Source of the DNA: Defluviitalea raffinosedens
GTDB taxonomy: Bacteria; Bacillota; Clostridia; Lachnospirales; Defluviitaleaceae
Reading direction: 5' to 3'
DNA: 64,000 nt
Assembly (NCBI RefSeq): GCF_016908775.1
Contig: NZ_JAFBEP010000007.1
Coordinates: forward strand, 1-64,000
Shown: positions 7,443-15,641 of the stretch, piece by piece
How positions within the stretch are numbered: the first letter of the stretch is position 1
How the letters are laid out: every line of letters begins with the position of its first letter
Program-made: the position numbers and the translations under genes
The notes under the pieces: model-generated
Told to the model about the DNA's origin: nothing
Database searches by the model: none
What the model saw: the letters and a program-made list of their open reading frames with translations, nothing else

Positions 7443-9327
7443 TCAAATTAAAAGTAAAAAATCAATCATCATTCGCTTGTTCAAAACCATACTTGAGTTT
7501 TACCCGGTGATGTTCCCGGCTGTCATTATATTTATAATCTTTAACGCGATTATAAGCTCTATTCCTGCTGTATTTATGCAGAATATTATTGCACTTGTGG
7601 AGCAAAACTGGCAAACTGGCGACTGGAACGGGGTAAAAGGAAAAATATTATCTCTTGTTGCAGTATTAGCAATATTTTATGTATTGTCCCTTGCCAGTGG
7701 TTTTGCATATAACCAGATGATGGCAATCCTTACACAAGGAACTCTGAAAAAATTCCGTATAAAAATGTTTAATAAGATGCAAACTTTGCCAATCAAATAT
7801 GTGGATACAAATAATCACGGGGATATCATGAGTTATTATACCAATGATATCGATACTTTACGCCAGTTGATTTCTCAGAGTTTTCCGCAGCTTTTGGTAT
7901 CAGGCATTACAGTAATGACTGTTTTTGGAATTATGATTTACTACTGTCTGTGGTTAACCCTTGTTGTAATTGTTGGTGTTATTATAATGCTTTTTGTTAC
8001 CAAAAAGGTTGGTGGCGGTTCTGCCAAATACTTTATAAAGCAGCAGAAAGCGCTAGGACATCTTGAAGGTTTTATAGAAGAAATGATGAATGGGCAAAAG
8101 GTTATCAAGGTTTTCTGTCATGAAGAAGAAAGTAAAGCAGATTTTGATAAGATTAATGATTCATTGTTTAATGACTCAAGAGCAGCAAACCAATATGCAA
8201 ATATCCTTGGCCCAATTTTGAATAATATAGGTAATATCTTATATGTATTTGTTGCAATTACCGGTGGTATTTTATTAATCACTGATGTTCCGAATGTAAG
8301 TATTTCCGGCCTTGCCATGGGAATTAGCATAGTTGTTCCATTCCTGAACATGACAAAGCAGTTTGTCGGAAACATAAACCAGGTATCTCATCAGATCAAT
8401 GCAGTTGTTATGGGAATTGCCGGTGCACAGCGTATTTATGATCTGATTGATGAAGAACCGGAGCAGGACGAAGGCTATGTAACTTTAGTAAATGTCCGAG
8501 AAGAAAATGGACAGCTTATTGAATGTAAAGAAAGAACAGGTATTTGGGCCTGGAAACATCCCCATGGTGATGGTTCCGTAACTTATACCAAACTAACTGG
8601 TGATGTGAGATTGTTCAATGTAGATTTCGAATATGAGCCAGGGAAAACCATTTTGCACGATGTAAGCCTTTATGCGAAGCCAGGACAAAAGGTTGCTTTC
8701 GTTGGCGCAACCGGTGCTGGAAAAACAACCATTACAAATCTGCTCAATCGATTCTATGATATTGCCGATGGCAAAATCCGATATGATGGCATTAATATCA
8801 ACAAGATTAAAAAATCGGATCTTCGCCGTGCGATTGGAATAGTTCTCCAGGATACCAATCTTTTCACCGGTACTGTAATGGATAATATTCGTTATGGTAA
8901 ACTGGATGCCACTGACGAAGAATGTATTGCAGCCGCAAAACTGGTTGGAGCAGATGATTTCATTACCCGTTTGCCTAATGGCTATCATACGATGCTTACT
9001 GAAAATGGTGCGAATCTCTCCCAGGGACAACGTCAGCTTATTTCCATTGCCAGAGCAGCGGTTGCAGACCCTCCGGTTATGATTTTGGATGAAGCAACCT
9101 CTTCTATTGATACAAGAACGGAAGCCATTGTTCAGCGTGGAATGGATGCATTGATGCATGGCAGAACAGTATTTGTCATTGCGCACCGCTTGTCCACAGT
9201 TAAAAACTCTGATGTGATTATCGTATTAGATCACGGCCGCATCATTGAACGGGGCAACCATGAAGAATTGATTGCTCAAAAAGGTCAGTACTATCAGTTG
9301 TATACTGGTGCTTTTGAGTTAGAATAA
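7432..9327 (+). CDS. heterodimeric ABC exporter, subunit B (catalytic site)
   Basis: A 631-residue partner of the preceding gene. Membrane domain about 25-345 with six helices, then an insert of about 35 residues (CKERTGIWAWKHPHGDG region) before the ATPase typical of this clostridial subfamily. Walker A GATGAGKTT, signature LSQGQRQL, Walker B MILDEATSSID with the catalytic Glu, H-loop IAHRLST. The start at 7432 (ATG after GGGTGAT) lies inside the previous gene's last codons, which implies translational coupling. Acts in the cytoplasmic membrane; substrate unknown, though the upstream attenuator suggests drug-responsive expression. A strong terminator follows. Confidence 0.9.
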   Translation: MKTNQIKSKKSIIIRLFKTILEFYPVMFPAVIIFIIFNAIISSIPAVFMQNIIALVEQNWQTGDWNGVKGKILSLVAVLAIFYVLSLASGFAYNQMMAILTQGTLKKFRIKMFNKMQTLPIKYVDTNNHGDIMSYYTNDIDTLRQLISQSFPQLLVSGITVMTVFGIMIYYCLWLTLVVIVGVIIMLFVTKKVGGGSAKYFIKQQKALGHLEGFIEEMMNGQKVIKVFCHEEESKADFDKINDSLFNDSRAANQYANILGPILNNIGNILYVFVAITGGILLITDVPNVSISGLAMGISIVVPFLNMTKQFVGNINQVSHQINAVVMGIAGAQRIYDLIDEEPEQDEGYVTLVNVREENGQLIECKERTGIWAWKHPHGDGSVTYTKLTGDVRLFNVDFEYEPGKTILHDVSLYAKPGQKVAFVGATGAGKTTITNLLNRFYDIADGKIRYDGININKIKKSDLRRAIGIVLQDTNLFTGTVMDNIRYGKLDATDEECIAAAKLVGADDFITRLPNGYHTMLTENGANLSQGQRQLISIARAAVADPPVMILDEATSSIDTRTEAIVQRGMDALMHGRTVFVIAHRLSTVKNSDVIIVLDHGRIIERGNHEELIAQKGQYYQLYTGAFELE

Positions 9328-9341
9328 ATTAAGTGTATTGA

Positions 9342-9388
9342 AAAAATGTGCAGCGAATAAGGCACTAGCCTTATGCTGCACATTTTTT
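9342..9388 (+). terminator. intrinsic terminator of the ABC exporter operon
   Basis: Arms AAAATGTGCAGC / GCTGCACATTTT with an inner ATAAGGC / GCCTTAT helix and a T-run. Almost fully paired and strong. Confidence 0.9.
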
Positions 9389-9709
9389 GCTTATAAGGAA
9401 TTTGTAAAATCTTCCAAAAGGGACAGAAATGCCTATTGTTCGAGATTTTTCATTATTTAGGCTTTTCAGCAATCAAGACTTTGTTTAATTTTAATTATTC
9501 TAATAAAGAGGGATAAATTGATCTATGTTCATACCTTCGATATGATCCTATTAAAACATATTGGAGGTATATTTTTTATGAAAAAAATCAACTATTATAT
9601 TGATATATTAAAATATATTGATATAATATATGAGTATAGATGATTTGCTCATATACATATCATTGTTCATTATGCCGTGTAGGAAAAAATTAACTAAAAG
9701 GAGGATTTT
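9389..9709 (+). other. AT-rich intergenic region before the ferredoxin operon
   Basis: About 320 bases between the exporter terminator and the ferredoxin. It holds repeated ATATTGATAT units (9598-9625) and one small reading frame (9578-9643) with a good ribosome site. No copy of the AACATATA-N5-TATATGTT palindrome of the neighbouring operons and no riboswitch was recognised. Confidence 0.5.
9578..9643 (+). CDS. possible 21-residue peptide upstream of ferredoxin
   Basis: ATG at 9578 preceded by TTGGAGG (9561-9567) at ideal distance; 21 codons rich in Tyr and Ile (MKKINYYIDILKYIDIIYEYR) before TGA. No relative is recognised. It could be a leader peptide, a remnant, or chance in AT-rich DNA; the ribosome site is the main support. 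Confidence 0.3.
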   Translation: MKKINYYIDILKYIDIIYEYR

Positions 9710-9907
9710 ATGAACAAAGCAATAGTAAGTCAATCAGAATGTGTAGCCTGTGGAGTTTGTAAAAAAGTTTGTTCCCGTCAAGCCATAACCATTTTTCATG
9801 GAATTTATGCAGATGTTAACGAAGATTTATGTATCGGATGCAAAAAGTGTGAGAAAGCCTGTCCTGCTTCGGTTATTCAAGTAACGGAAAGGGAGGTTAA
9901 AGCATGA
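9710..9907 (+). CDS. 2x[4Fe-4S] ferredoxin
   Basis: A 65-residue bacterial ferredoxin with two C-x2-C-x2-C-x3-C motifs (CVACGVCKKVCSR and CIGCKKCEKACPA), each ligating a [4Fe-4S] cluster. A strong AAAGGAGG site precedes it. Its stop overlaps the start of the next gene (ATGA at 9904-9907), so the two are co-translated. It is a soluble electron carrier, probably the partner of the membrane Fe-S protein that follows. A link to the nitrogenase-like reductase downstream is possible but only inferred from proximity. Confidence 0.92.
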   Translation: MNKAIVSQSECVACGVCKKVCSRQAITIFHGIYADVNEDLCIGCKKCEKACPASVIQVTEREVKA

Positions 9908-10473
9908 AGAAGTGGAATGAATACTTATGGATATTTTCTGCAGTATATATGACATTAGGTTTTTTTAGTATTTTGTTTGCCTGGATAGGTTTGATTTGCT
10001 TTATAACGCCATTAGCACTATCGATCCTGGGTAAGGGCAAGATATACTGCAACAGCTATTGTGGCAGGGGGCAGTTATTTGAATTGCTGGGAGGAAGGCT
10101 AAAGCTTTCTTCAAACCGTAGTATTCCTGCTTTTATTAGAAGTAAATGGTTCCGCTATGGTTTTTTGGCTTTTTTTATGGCTATGTTTGGGATTATGCTT
10201 TTCTCTACTTATTTAGTATTCAATGGAACGAATAATCTGAAAGAAGTGGTTACTCTTTTATGGACAATAAAACTCCCATGGAACTGGACCAACACCAGTT
10301 CAGTACCACCTTGGGTTGCCCAATTCGCTTTTGGATTTTATAGTGTTATGCTTACATCTACTATTTTGGGACTTATAACAATGTTTTTATTTAAACCCCG
10401 CTCATGGTGTGTTTACTGTCCCATGGGTACAATGACTCAGGGGATAAGTATATTAAAATACGGAAAAAGGTAA
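9904..10473 (+). CDS. NapH/NosR-type membrane Fe-S protein
   Basis: A 189-residue integral membrane protein with about four helices. Cysteine motifs sit between the helices: CNSYCGRGQ near residue 50 and CVYCPMG near residue 175. These resemble the paired CxxxCP-type motifs of NapH/NosR/RdxA membrane electron carriers, but it is shorter and lacks a full ferredoxin domain, which is supplied by the preceding gene. Probably moves electrons between a quinone or flavin in the membrane and the ferredoxin. Family name is by motif resemblance. Confidence 0.65.
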   Translation: MKKWNEYLWIFSAVYMTLGFFSILFAWIGLICFITPLALSILGKGKIYCNSYCGRGQLFELLGGRLKLSSNRSIPAFIRSKWFRYGFLAFFMAMFGIMLFSTYLVFNGTNNLKEVVTLLWTIKLPWNWTNTSSVPPWVAQFAFGFYSVMLTSTILGLITMFLFKPRSWCVYCPMGTMTQGISILKYGKR

Positions 10474-10583
10474 ATAAAAATAGAACGATGATACTTTTAT
10501 TTTAACAAGTTCTATGATAAAGTAGGTGAGGACATTTTATAAACGTTAAAATGACAAATTTATTACTGTTAAGGGGTAACGAC

Positions 10584-11702
10584 ATGATGAAAGCAATCAT
10601 AGATTATGTAAAAAAAGAAGTCGTGCTGTGCATATCTTTTGTGTTGGCTTTTGTGTCCATGGTATTCGTACCTTTGGATGTTCAATATATCAGCTACATA
10701 GATTTTCATACATTAACCATCTTGTTTTGCTTGATGCTTGTTATGGCTGGGCTACGAAACTTGGGCATATTTTCGATGATCGGAAGCTGGATGCTGGAAA
10801 AGACGAACAATGTACGAAGCTTATCCATTGTACTGGTATTGCTGTGTTTTGTATTTAGCATGCTGATTACCAATGATGTTGCACTGATCACATTTGTGCC
10901 TTTTGCCATTGATGTACTTACCATGGCTAGTTTGGAGAATTACCTGATTCCGACGATTGTGCTTCAGACCATTGCCAGTAATTTAGGCAGCATGCTTACA
11001 CCAATAGGCAATCCACAGAATCTATATCTGTATTCCCTAAGTGGAATGAGCATGGGCAAATTTATTGCTTTAATGCTGCCTTACACATTGGTTTCACTTA
11101 TTGGTGTGTTGGTTGCTTGTGTTATACTGATCGATAATAAAGCAGTCGCTGTAAAGGTGCAATCTCCTCGCAAGCTTACAGAAAAGGGAAAAAGCAAAGC
11201 AATTGTTTATCTTTTGCTGTTCTTCTTTGCCTTAGCAAGCGTAGCCCATATCATATCCGTGTACATAGTGGGAATTGTAACTTTGATCGTGGTTTTTCTG
11301 ATGGATCGCAAGATGCTTGGTAAACCGGATTATGCTCTGCTGCTTACTTTCGTTTTCTTATTTGTTTTTATCGGTAATATGAAGCGTATTCCGGAGATCC
11401 ACTCCTGGCTGAATAGTATGATTCATGGACACGAATTGCTTATATCCGTATTTGCCAGTCAGGTGATCAGCAATGTTCCTGCAGCGATTCTTCTTTCTGG
11501 TTTCACGGATAATATTTCAGCACTGATTGTCGGAACTAACTTAGGTGGTCTTGGAACAATCATTGCTTCTATGGCAAGTCTGATTTCATTCAAATATTAT
11601 GGTGCAACAGAAGGCAAAAGAAATTTAGCCTATCTCGGGCTATTTACATTGCTTAATATCATCTTTTTGGCAGTGCTTTTGCTTTTGCATTATATCATCT
11701 AG
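10584..11702 (+). CDS. SLC13/ArsB-NhaD-type anion permease
   Basis: About 372 residues with ten or more hydrophobic helices. The segment TNDVALITFVPFAI and the later QVISNVPAAILLSGFT form the pair of inverted, helix-breaking motifs of the ion transporter superfamily (SLC13, CitM, ArsB, NhaD). LGSMLTPIGNPQNLYLY is characteristic. Start at 10584 (or 10587) follows AAGGGG; the upstream ATG at 10551 has no close ribosome site. It imports or exchanges an anion such as a dicarboxylate or sulfur oxyanion; the sulfur-gene neighbourhood favours the latter but does not prove it. Confidence 0.75.
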   Translation: MMKAIIDYVKKEVVLCISFVLAFVSMVFVPLDVQYISYIDFHTLTILFCLMLVMAGLRNLGIFSMIGSWMLEKTNNVRSLSIVLVLLCFVFSMLITNDVALITFVPFAIDVLTMASLENYLIPTIVLQTIASNLGSMLTPIGNPQNLYLYSLSGMSMGKFIALMLPYTLVSLIGVLVACVILIDNKAVAVKVQSPRKLTEKGKSKAIVYLLLFFFALASVAHIISVYIVGIVTLIVVFLMDRKMLGKPDYALLLTFVFLFVFIGNMKRIPEIHSWLNSMIHGHELLISVFASQVISNVPAAILLSGFTDNISALIVGTNLGGLGTIIASMASLISFKYYGATEGKRNLAYLGLFTLLNIIFLAVLLLLHYII

Positions 11703-11720
11703 TAAAAGTGAATTGTATCA

Positions 11721-11830
11721 GTCAGGCATCTGTATCATTAATTACGTCACAAAAACATAACGTTGTAAACGGTTATTGTAGATGAACCATAATATATTAC
11801 AAGTAATGGAATTGGATACAGATGACTTGA
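11721..11830 (+). other. long imperfect stem upstream of the Rrf2 gene
   Basis: Perfect arms CATCTGTATC (11727-11736) and GATACAGATG (11815-11824), extended by GTCA/TGAC beyond a small internal loop, enclose about 78 bases. The right arm touches the -35 box at 11827. It could be a structured 3' end of the permease transcript or a chance repeat. Confidence 0.35.
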
Positions 11831-11855
11831 CAATTTAGTTATTTTTTTTTATCAT
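11827..11855 (+). promoter_or_regulatory. promoter of the Rrf2 regulator
   Basis: TTGACA (11827-11832), 17-base spacer, TATCAT (11850-11855), about 37 bases before the regulator's ATG. Confidence 0.55.
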
Positions 11856-11892
11856 TAATCCATAGTATCTATATATGAAATGAGTGAGAAAG

Positions 11893-12339
11893 ATGAGAAT
11901 ATCAGTAAAAGGACGATATGCTCTTGCAGCAGTAATCCATATGGCACAACAATATAATGTGGGGAAATGCATTACTGTAATCAGTATTTCTGAAGCATTA
12001 GGGATTTCTAAGATCTATCTGGAACAAGTATTTTCTGCTCTTAAAAAGGGAAAGATCGTTGCTTCTACCAAAGGAGCACAAGGCGGTTATCAATTAACAA
12101 GCACTCCCGAAGAGATCACAGTATTGGATGTTTTGCAGACTGTGGAAGCTTCTTTATTTGAACAAACTCAGGAGACAGTTTTTGAAAAAGCACCAGATAT
12201 TGAGAAAGCTTTGCAGTCTTCTGTTTTTGATGTTTTGGATAAAAACATTAAAACAACATTAAGTTCAATCACTATAGCCGATCTAGTGAAGGATGTAGAA
12301 AAATATCGGTTGGATAATGTTCTAATGTTCTATATATAA
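11893..12339 (+). CDS. Rrf2-family transcriptional regulator (CymR-like)
   Basis: A 148-residue Rrf2 winged-helix protein beginning MRISVKGRYALAAVIHMAQ, the classic family start, which is why 11893 is preferred over the GTG nine bases upstream. The recognition helix is around ISKIYLEQVFSALKK and the wing around TKGAQGGYQL. The three clustered cysteines that hold the Fe-S cluster in IscR/NsrR are absent, as in CymR, the cysteine-metabolism repressor of Bacillota. Given its place in front of sulfur-import and nitrogenase-like operons, it is the best candidate for binding the shared palindrome at 12400 and 17604. That link is inferred. Confidence 0.88.
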   Translation: MRISVKGRYALAAVIHMAQQYNVGKCITVISISEALGISKIYLEQVFSALKKGKIVASTKGAQGGYQLTSTPEEITVLDVLQTVEASLFEQTQETVFEKAPDIEKALQSSVFDVLDKNIKTTLSSITIADLVKDVEKYRLDNVLMFYI

Positions 12340-12359
12340 CAGAAGAATAAATGAAATAA

Positions 12360-12391
12360 AAAATACCTCTTTGTTGAGAGGTATTTTTTTT
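12360..12391 (+). terminator. terminator after the Rrf2 gene
   Basis: AAATACCTCT / AGAGGTATTT arms with a six-base loop and a T8 tail. Confidence 0.85.
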
Positions 12392-12399
12392 ATACTAAT

Positions 12400-12420
12400 A
12401 ACATATAAAACATATATGTT
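12400..12420 (+). promoter_or_regulatory. palindromic operator, copy 1 (met-like operon)
   Basis: Perfect 8-bp inverted repeat AACATATA-N5-TATATGTT. The whole 21-base unit, including the AAACA spacer, is repeated exactly at 17604-17624 before the nitrogenase-like operon. A TATAAT (12422-12427) sits directly downstream, so a bound protein would cover the promoter. Confidence 0.7.
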
Positions 12421-12625
12421 ATATAATATTGCACAAAACAGCCAGTATTTTACATTGAAAATTCATCAAATTATTAAAAAATTTAAAATTTACTGTATCC
12501 ATTATTGACAGGAAAAGGATGAAAACATATAATGTCTATACGAATTATAGGTTTTAAAAATTCGGATTATTGATTTTTCATAGTGCTTGAGCAGGATTAG
12601 TAGAAAGGAGGGGCGCAAAAATTCA

Positions 12626-13447
12626 ATGATCAATGTGACGTTGAATGATCGGGACATTTTGGATGGATATATCCAGATTTCAGATTTGCATAAGACATTT
12701 CATACACAAGGCCGCTCTCTGCAAGTACTTAAAGGAATCAATTTAACAGTACGCAAAGGAGAAATATTTGGAATCATTGGATTCAGTGGAGCAGGAAAAT
12801 CAACACTTGTCAGATGTATCAATCGGCTTGAAACGCCGGATTCAGGCAGTATCAAAGTGGGAGGTGTGGATATTCTTAAACTCTCAAAAAAGGAACTGCT
12901 GGAAGCAAGAAAAAAGATAGGTATGGTTTTTCAGACATTCAATTTATTTGAAGCTAAAACAGTTTATCAGAATATTGCATATCCGTTAGCAATCAGCAGA
13001 ATTCCGAAAAAAGAAATAAAACGCAGAGTTTTGGAAGCAGCAGAACTAGTTGGTCTATCTGATAAACTGAATGCTTATCCGGGAGGACTGTCCGGAGGAC
13101 AAAAACAGCGAGTGGGTATTGCGAGGGCATTGGTGAATCGGCCTGAAATTTTACTCTGTGATGAAGCCACCTCAGCCTTGGATCCCCAAACTACATTGCA
13201 GATTTTAGATTTACTTAAAGAAATCAACCACAGTACAGGGATTACCATTTTGATGATTACCCATGAACTGGATGCCATTCGATATACTTGCGAGCGAATG
13301 GCCGTTCTAGAAGATGCACAAATCATTGAAGTAGGACTGGTCGAAGATATTTTTAATAATCCTCATAGTCGCACAGGAGCTTTATTTGCAAAGGTCTATA
13401 CGGAGCTTCAGCGAATGCCGGAACTCGTCAATGGAGCAGGAATTTAA
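12626..13447 (+). CDS. metN: methionine-type ABC importer ATPase (MetN-like, no NIL domain)
   Basis: A 273-residue ABC ATPase of the MetN family. Walker A GFSGAGKST, Q-loop MVFQTFNLF, signature LSGGQKQR, Walker B LLCDEATSALD, switch His in ITHELDA. The ATG at 12626 is chosen because it follows AGGAGGGG; the open frame extends upstream without a start signal. Typical MetN proteins are about 340 residues and end in an ACT-like NIL domain that lets methionine shut the transporter. That domain is missing here: the protein stops about 40 residues after the D/H-loop region. With the next two genes it forms an importer for methionine or a related sulfur compound. Confidence 0.85.
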   Translation: MINVTLNDRDILDGYIQISDLHKTFHTQGRSLQVLKGINLTVRKGEIFGIIGFSGAGKSTLVRCINRLETPDSGSIKVGGVDILKLSKKELLEARKKIGMVFQTFNLFEAKTVYQNIAYPLAISRIPKKEIKRRVLEAAELVGLSDKLNAYPGGLSGGQKQRVGIARALVNRPEILLCDEATSALDPQTTLQILDLLKEINHSTGITILMITHELDAIRYTCERMAVLEDAQIIEVGLVEDIFNNPHSRTGALFAKVYTELQRMPELVNGAGI

Positions 13448-13491
13448 CTTATCCTAAGCAAAACATATTTTCTGTGTAGGGAGGTGATGCT

Positions 13492-14202
13492 ATGAGCTTA
13501 CTCGATACGCCCATTTGGGAAGTCATAAAAGCTTCGTTTTCACCACAAATATGGGCGCGGCTGGCACCAGCGATTTTGGAAACTTTGTATATGACGGTAT
13601 TATCTTCGATTATTATGCTGGTCTTTGGACTCATATTAGGAATTTTATTAACTGTAGCAAATCCGGATGGATTGGTGCCTATGAAAATTTTATACACTGG
13701 ATCAGGCTGGCTGATCAATTGTCTGCGTTCTTTGCCACAAATGATCATGATTATTCTTATGATTCCGGTTGCAAGATTTTTCTTTGGCAAATCCTATGGT
13801 ACGAATGCATGTATTATCGCTGTTGCTGCCAGTTGTATCCCTATGTATGCGCGTATTGTAGAAAGCAGTTTGCTGGAAATTTCAAAAGGAAAGATAGAAG
13901 CAGCAAAATCCATTGGCAGCACTAATTTTCAAATTATATTTCGTATATTGCTTCCTGAGACCTTACCTTCTTTGATTCGTGGATTTACTGTAGCTGTCAT
14001 TGCTGTTGTTTCCATGACTGCCCTTGCAGGAATGTTTGGGGCCGGAGGCATTGGAGACATTGCAGTACGTTTTGGTTACCAACGTTTTCAACATGATGTT
14101 TTGTTTGCGTCAGTCTATGTTTTAATTGTTTTAGTGCAAGTCATTCAATGGACTGGCAATTTTATATCCAAGCAAATCTTAAAAAAGAGAAATCTGATTT
14201 AA
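13492..14202 (+). CDS. metI: methionine-type ABC permease (MetI-like)
   Basis: A 236-residue permease with five predicted helices and the EAA-type cytoplasmic loop IEAAKSIGSTNFQIIFRILLPE that contacts the ATPase, as in MetI. The GGGAGGTG site precedes the start. It lies 44 bases after the ATPase gene and 17 bases before the lipoprotein gene, in one operon. Works in the cytoplasmic membrane with the MetN-like ATPase and MetQ-like lipoprotein. Substrate could be methionine or another thioether; sequence alone does not say. Confidence 0.88.
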   Translation: MSLLDTPIWEVIKASFSPQIWARLAPAILETLYMTVLSSIIMLVFGLILGILLTVANPDGLVPMKILYTGSGWLINCLRSLPQMIMIILMIPVARFFFGKSYGTNACIIAVAASCIPMYARIVESSLLEISKGKIEAAKSIGSTNFQIIFRILLPETLPSLIRGFTVAVIAVVSMTALAGMFGAGGIGDIAVRFGYQRFQHDVLFASVYVLIVLVQVIQWTGNFISKQILKKRNLI

Positions 14203-14219
14203 ATTTAGGAGGGAATAAG

Positions 14220-15119
14220 ATGAAAGGAAAAATTTTTAGGAATTTCAAAGTGTTTCATTTTATCTTTATATTGGTGTTAACCACTTACTTTTTTGCTGGA
14301 TGTGGGAGTAGTCAGAATTCAGATGCGTTTCCTAATTCTGTAAGTGAGACTTCTGTAAACAGCGAGACAGATCCATCCCCTTCAGAGGAAATTGTGACCA
14401 TTAAAGGGATTGCTGATTTAGTGCCTCATTCTGAATTGATTGAGTTTGTAAAGCCTAAACTAAAAGAACAGGGCATTAATGTGGAGTTGGTTGCAACGGA
14501 TGCGGACAATACAACTAATGAAAAACTTGCAAAAGGAGAAATTGATTTTAACTTTTTCCAGCATGAACCTTATCTTAAAGAATGGAACGAGGCCAATGGC
14601 TATAACCTTGTTAATGCAGGGAACATTCATGTAGAGCCTATCACAGCATATTCTGATAAATATACCAAAAAAGAGGATATTCCGGATCATGCAGTTGTAG
14701 CTATTCCCAATGATGGAACCAATGAATACCGTGCTTTGCGTATTCTTGAGCAAAATGGGTTCATTAAGCTTAATGAAGAAACTGTAAAATCTCTTAGTGC
14801 TTCCGTTTTAGATATTAAAGAATATCTGCGTCCTATAGAAATTGTTGAAATTGATTCAGCCCAAATTATTCCAACCAAAGACGACTATGACTTTTTTATT
14901 ACCAATACCAATAAGGTATTAGAAGCAAAAATCACTTCTACAAGACTTTTCAGTGAAGGCAGTGACAGTCCTTACGCCAATATCATAGCAGTGCGAGAGG
15001 AAGATCTGAATAATCCTGCAATTGCTGCTTTAGTAAAAGCATTACAGGATGAAGATACCAGACAATATATTTTAGACACCTATAATGGAGCAGTCATTCC
15101 GGCAAAACTGGATCAGTGA
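14220..15119 (+). CDS. metQ: NlpA/MetQ-family substrate-binding lipoprotein
   Basis: A 299-residue lipoprotein. The signal peptide ends in the lipobox FFAGC (Cys28), followed by a Ser/Asn-rich linker and the NlpA fold (IADLVPHSELIEFVKPKL, DFNFFQHEPYLKEWN, VAIPNDGTNEYRALRIL). The FQHEPYL and NDGTN segments are typical of the methionine-binding pocket region of this family. The start at 14220 follows AGGAGGG. Membrane-anchored receptor of the importer. Confidence 0.88.
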   Translation: MKGKIFRNFKVFHFIFILVLTTYFFAGCGSSQNSDAFPNSVSETSVNSETDPSPSEEIVTIKGIADLVPHSELIEFVKPKLKEQGINVELVATDADNTTNEKLAKGEIDFNFFQHEPYLKEWNEANGYNLVNAGNIHVEPITAYSDKYTKKEDIPDHAVVAIPNDGTNEYRALRILEQNGFIKLNEETVKSLSASVLDIKEYLRPIEIVEIDSAQIIPTKDDYDFFITNTNKVLEAKITSTRLFSEGSDSPYANIIAVREEDLNNPAIAALVKALQDEDTRQYILDTYNGAVIPAKLDQ

Positions 15120-15206
15120 TTTTAGAATTATAGAATTTGCAAAAATAATGCATGGGCTTAGCCAACAGGTATGTTTTTAAAATTAATCTTGGAGAGGTGA
15201 TCCAAT

Positions 15207-15641
15207 TTGAAAAATAAAATACTTTTCCCCATTACTTATTTGATTTTTGGAACGGTGCTTGCTATTGGACCTTATACCATTTTTCCTGTCTGCAGGGATA
15301 CGATGATGCCTATGAGATGCCAAAACACAGCAAAGGCAGAATTGATTCTTGGAGTTTTAACGGTTGCTATTGGTACTTTGCTATTATTAATAAAACATGA
15401 GAAAGTTAAAATAGTTTTAAATACTTTAATCATACCTGTCGGAATCCTGGCTTTCTTATTTCCAAATGTAATTACAGGCGTTTGCTCAAAAATACACATG
15501 AGTTGTCGTGTTTTGACATTACCTTCTCTAAGTATTCTTAGTATTGCGCTTACTGTTCTTGCTGCTGTTCATATATTTTACTTGTGGCAATCAGCAGGTA
15601 AGGGAGAGAATTTTGATGGTCACGACGTTAACTTCAAGTAG
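15207..15641 (+). CDS. DUF4418 membrane protein
   Basis: A 144-residue protein with four hydrophobic helices and conserved cysteines in two extracytoplasmic-looking stretches (VCRDTMMPMRCQNTAKAE and VCSKIHMSCR). This is the DUF4418 pattern. Starts with TTG at 15207 after GGAGAGGTGA. It overlaps the start of the MacB-type permease by 26 bases; DUF4418 genes are often beside such FtsX-permease/ATPase pairs. Function unknown. The Met/Cys-rich loop (about residues 30-38) could bind a metal. Confidence 0.7.
   Translation: MKNKILFPITYLIFGTVLAIGPYTIFPVCRDTMMPMRCQNTAKAELILGVLTVAIGTLLLLIKHEKVKIVLNTLIIPVGILAFLFPNVITGVCSKIHMSCRVLTLPSLSILSIALTVLAAVHIFYLWQSAGKGENFDGHDVNFK

Noticed and set aside
8593-9186. 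197-codon open frame antisense to ABC exporter subunit B
   Set aside because: It mirrors the conserved ATPase domain, has no ribosome site and no recognisable protein features.
12421-12625. SAM (S-box) riboswitch or T-box before the met-like operon
   Set aside because: No S-box core or T-box sequence seen; the palindromic operator is a sufficient control element.
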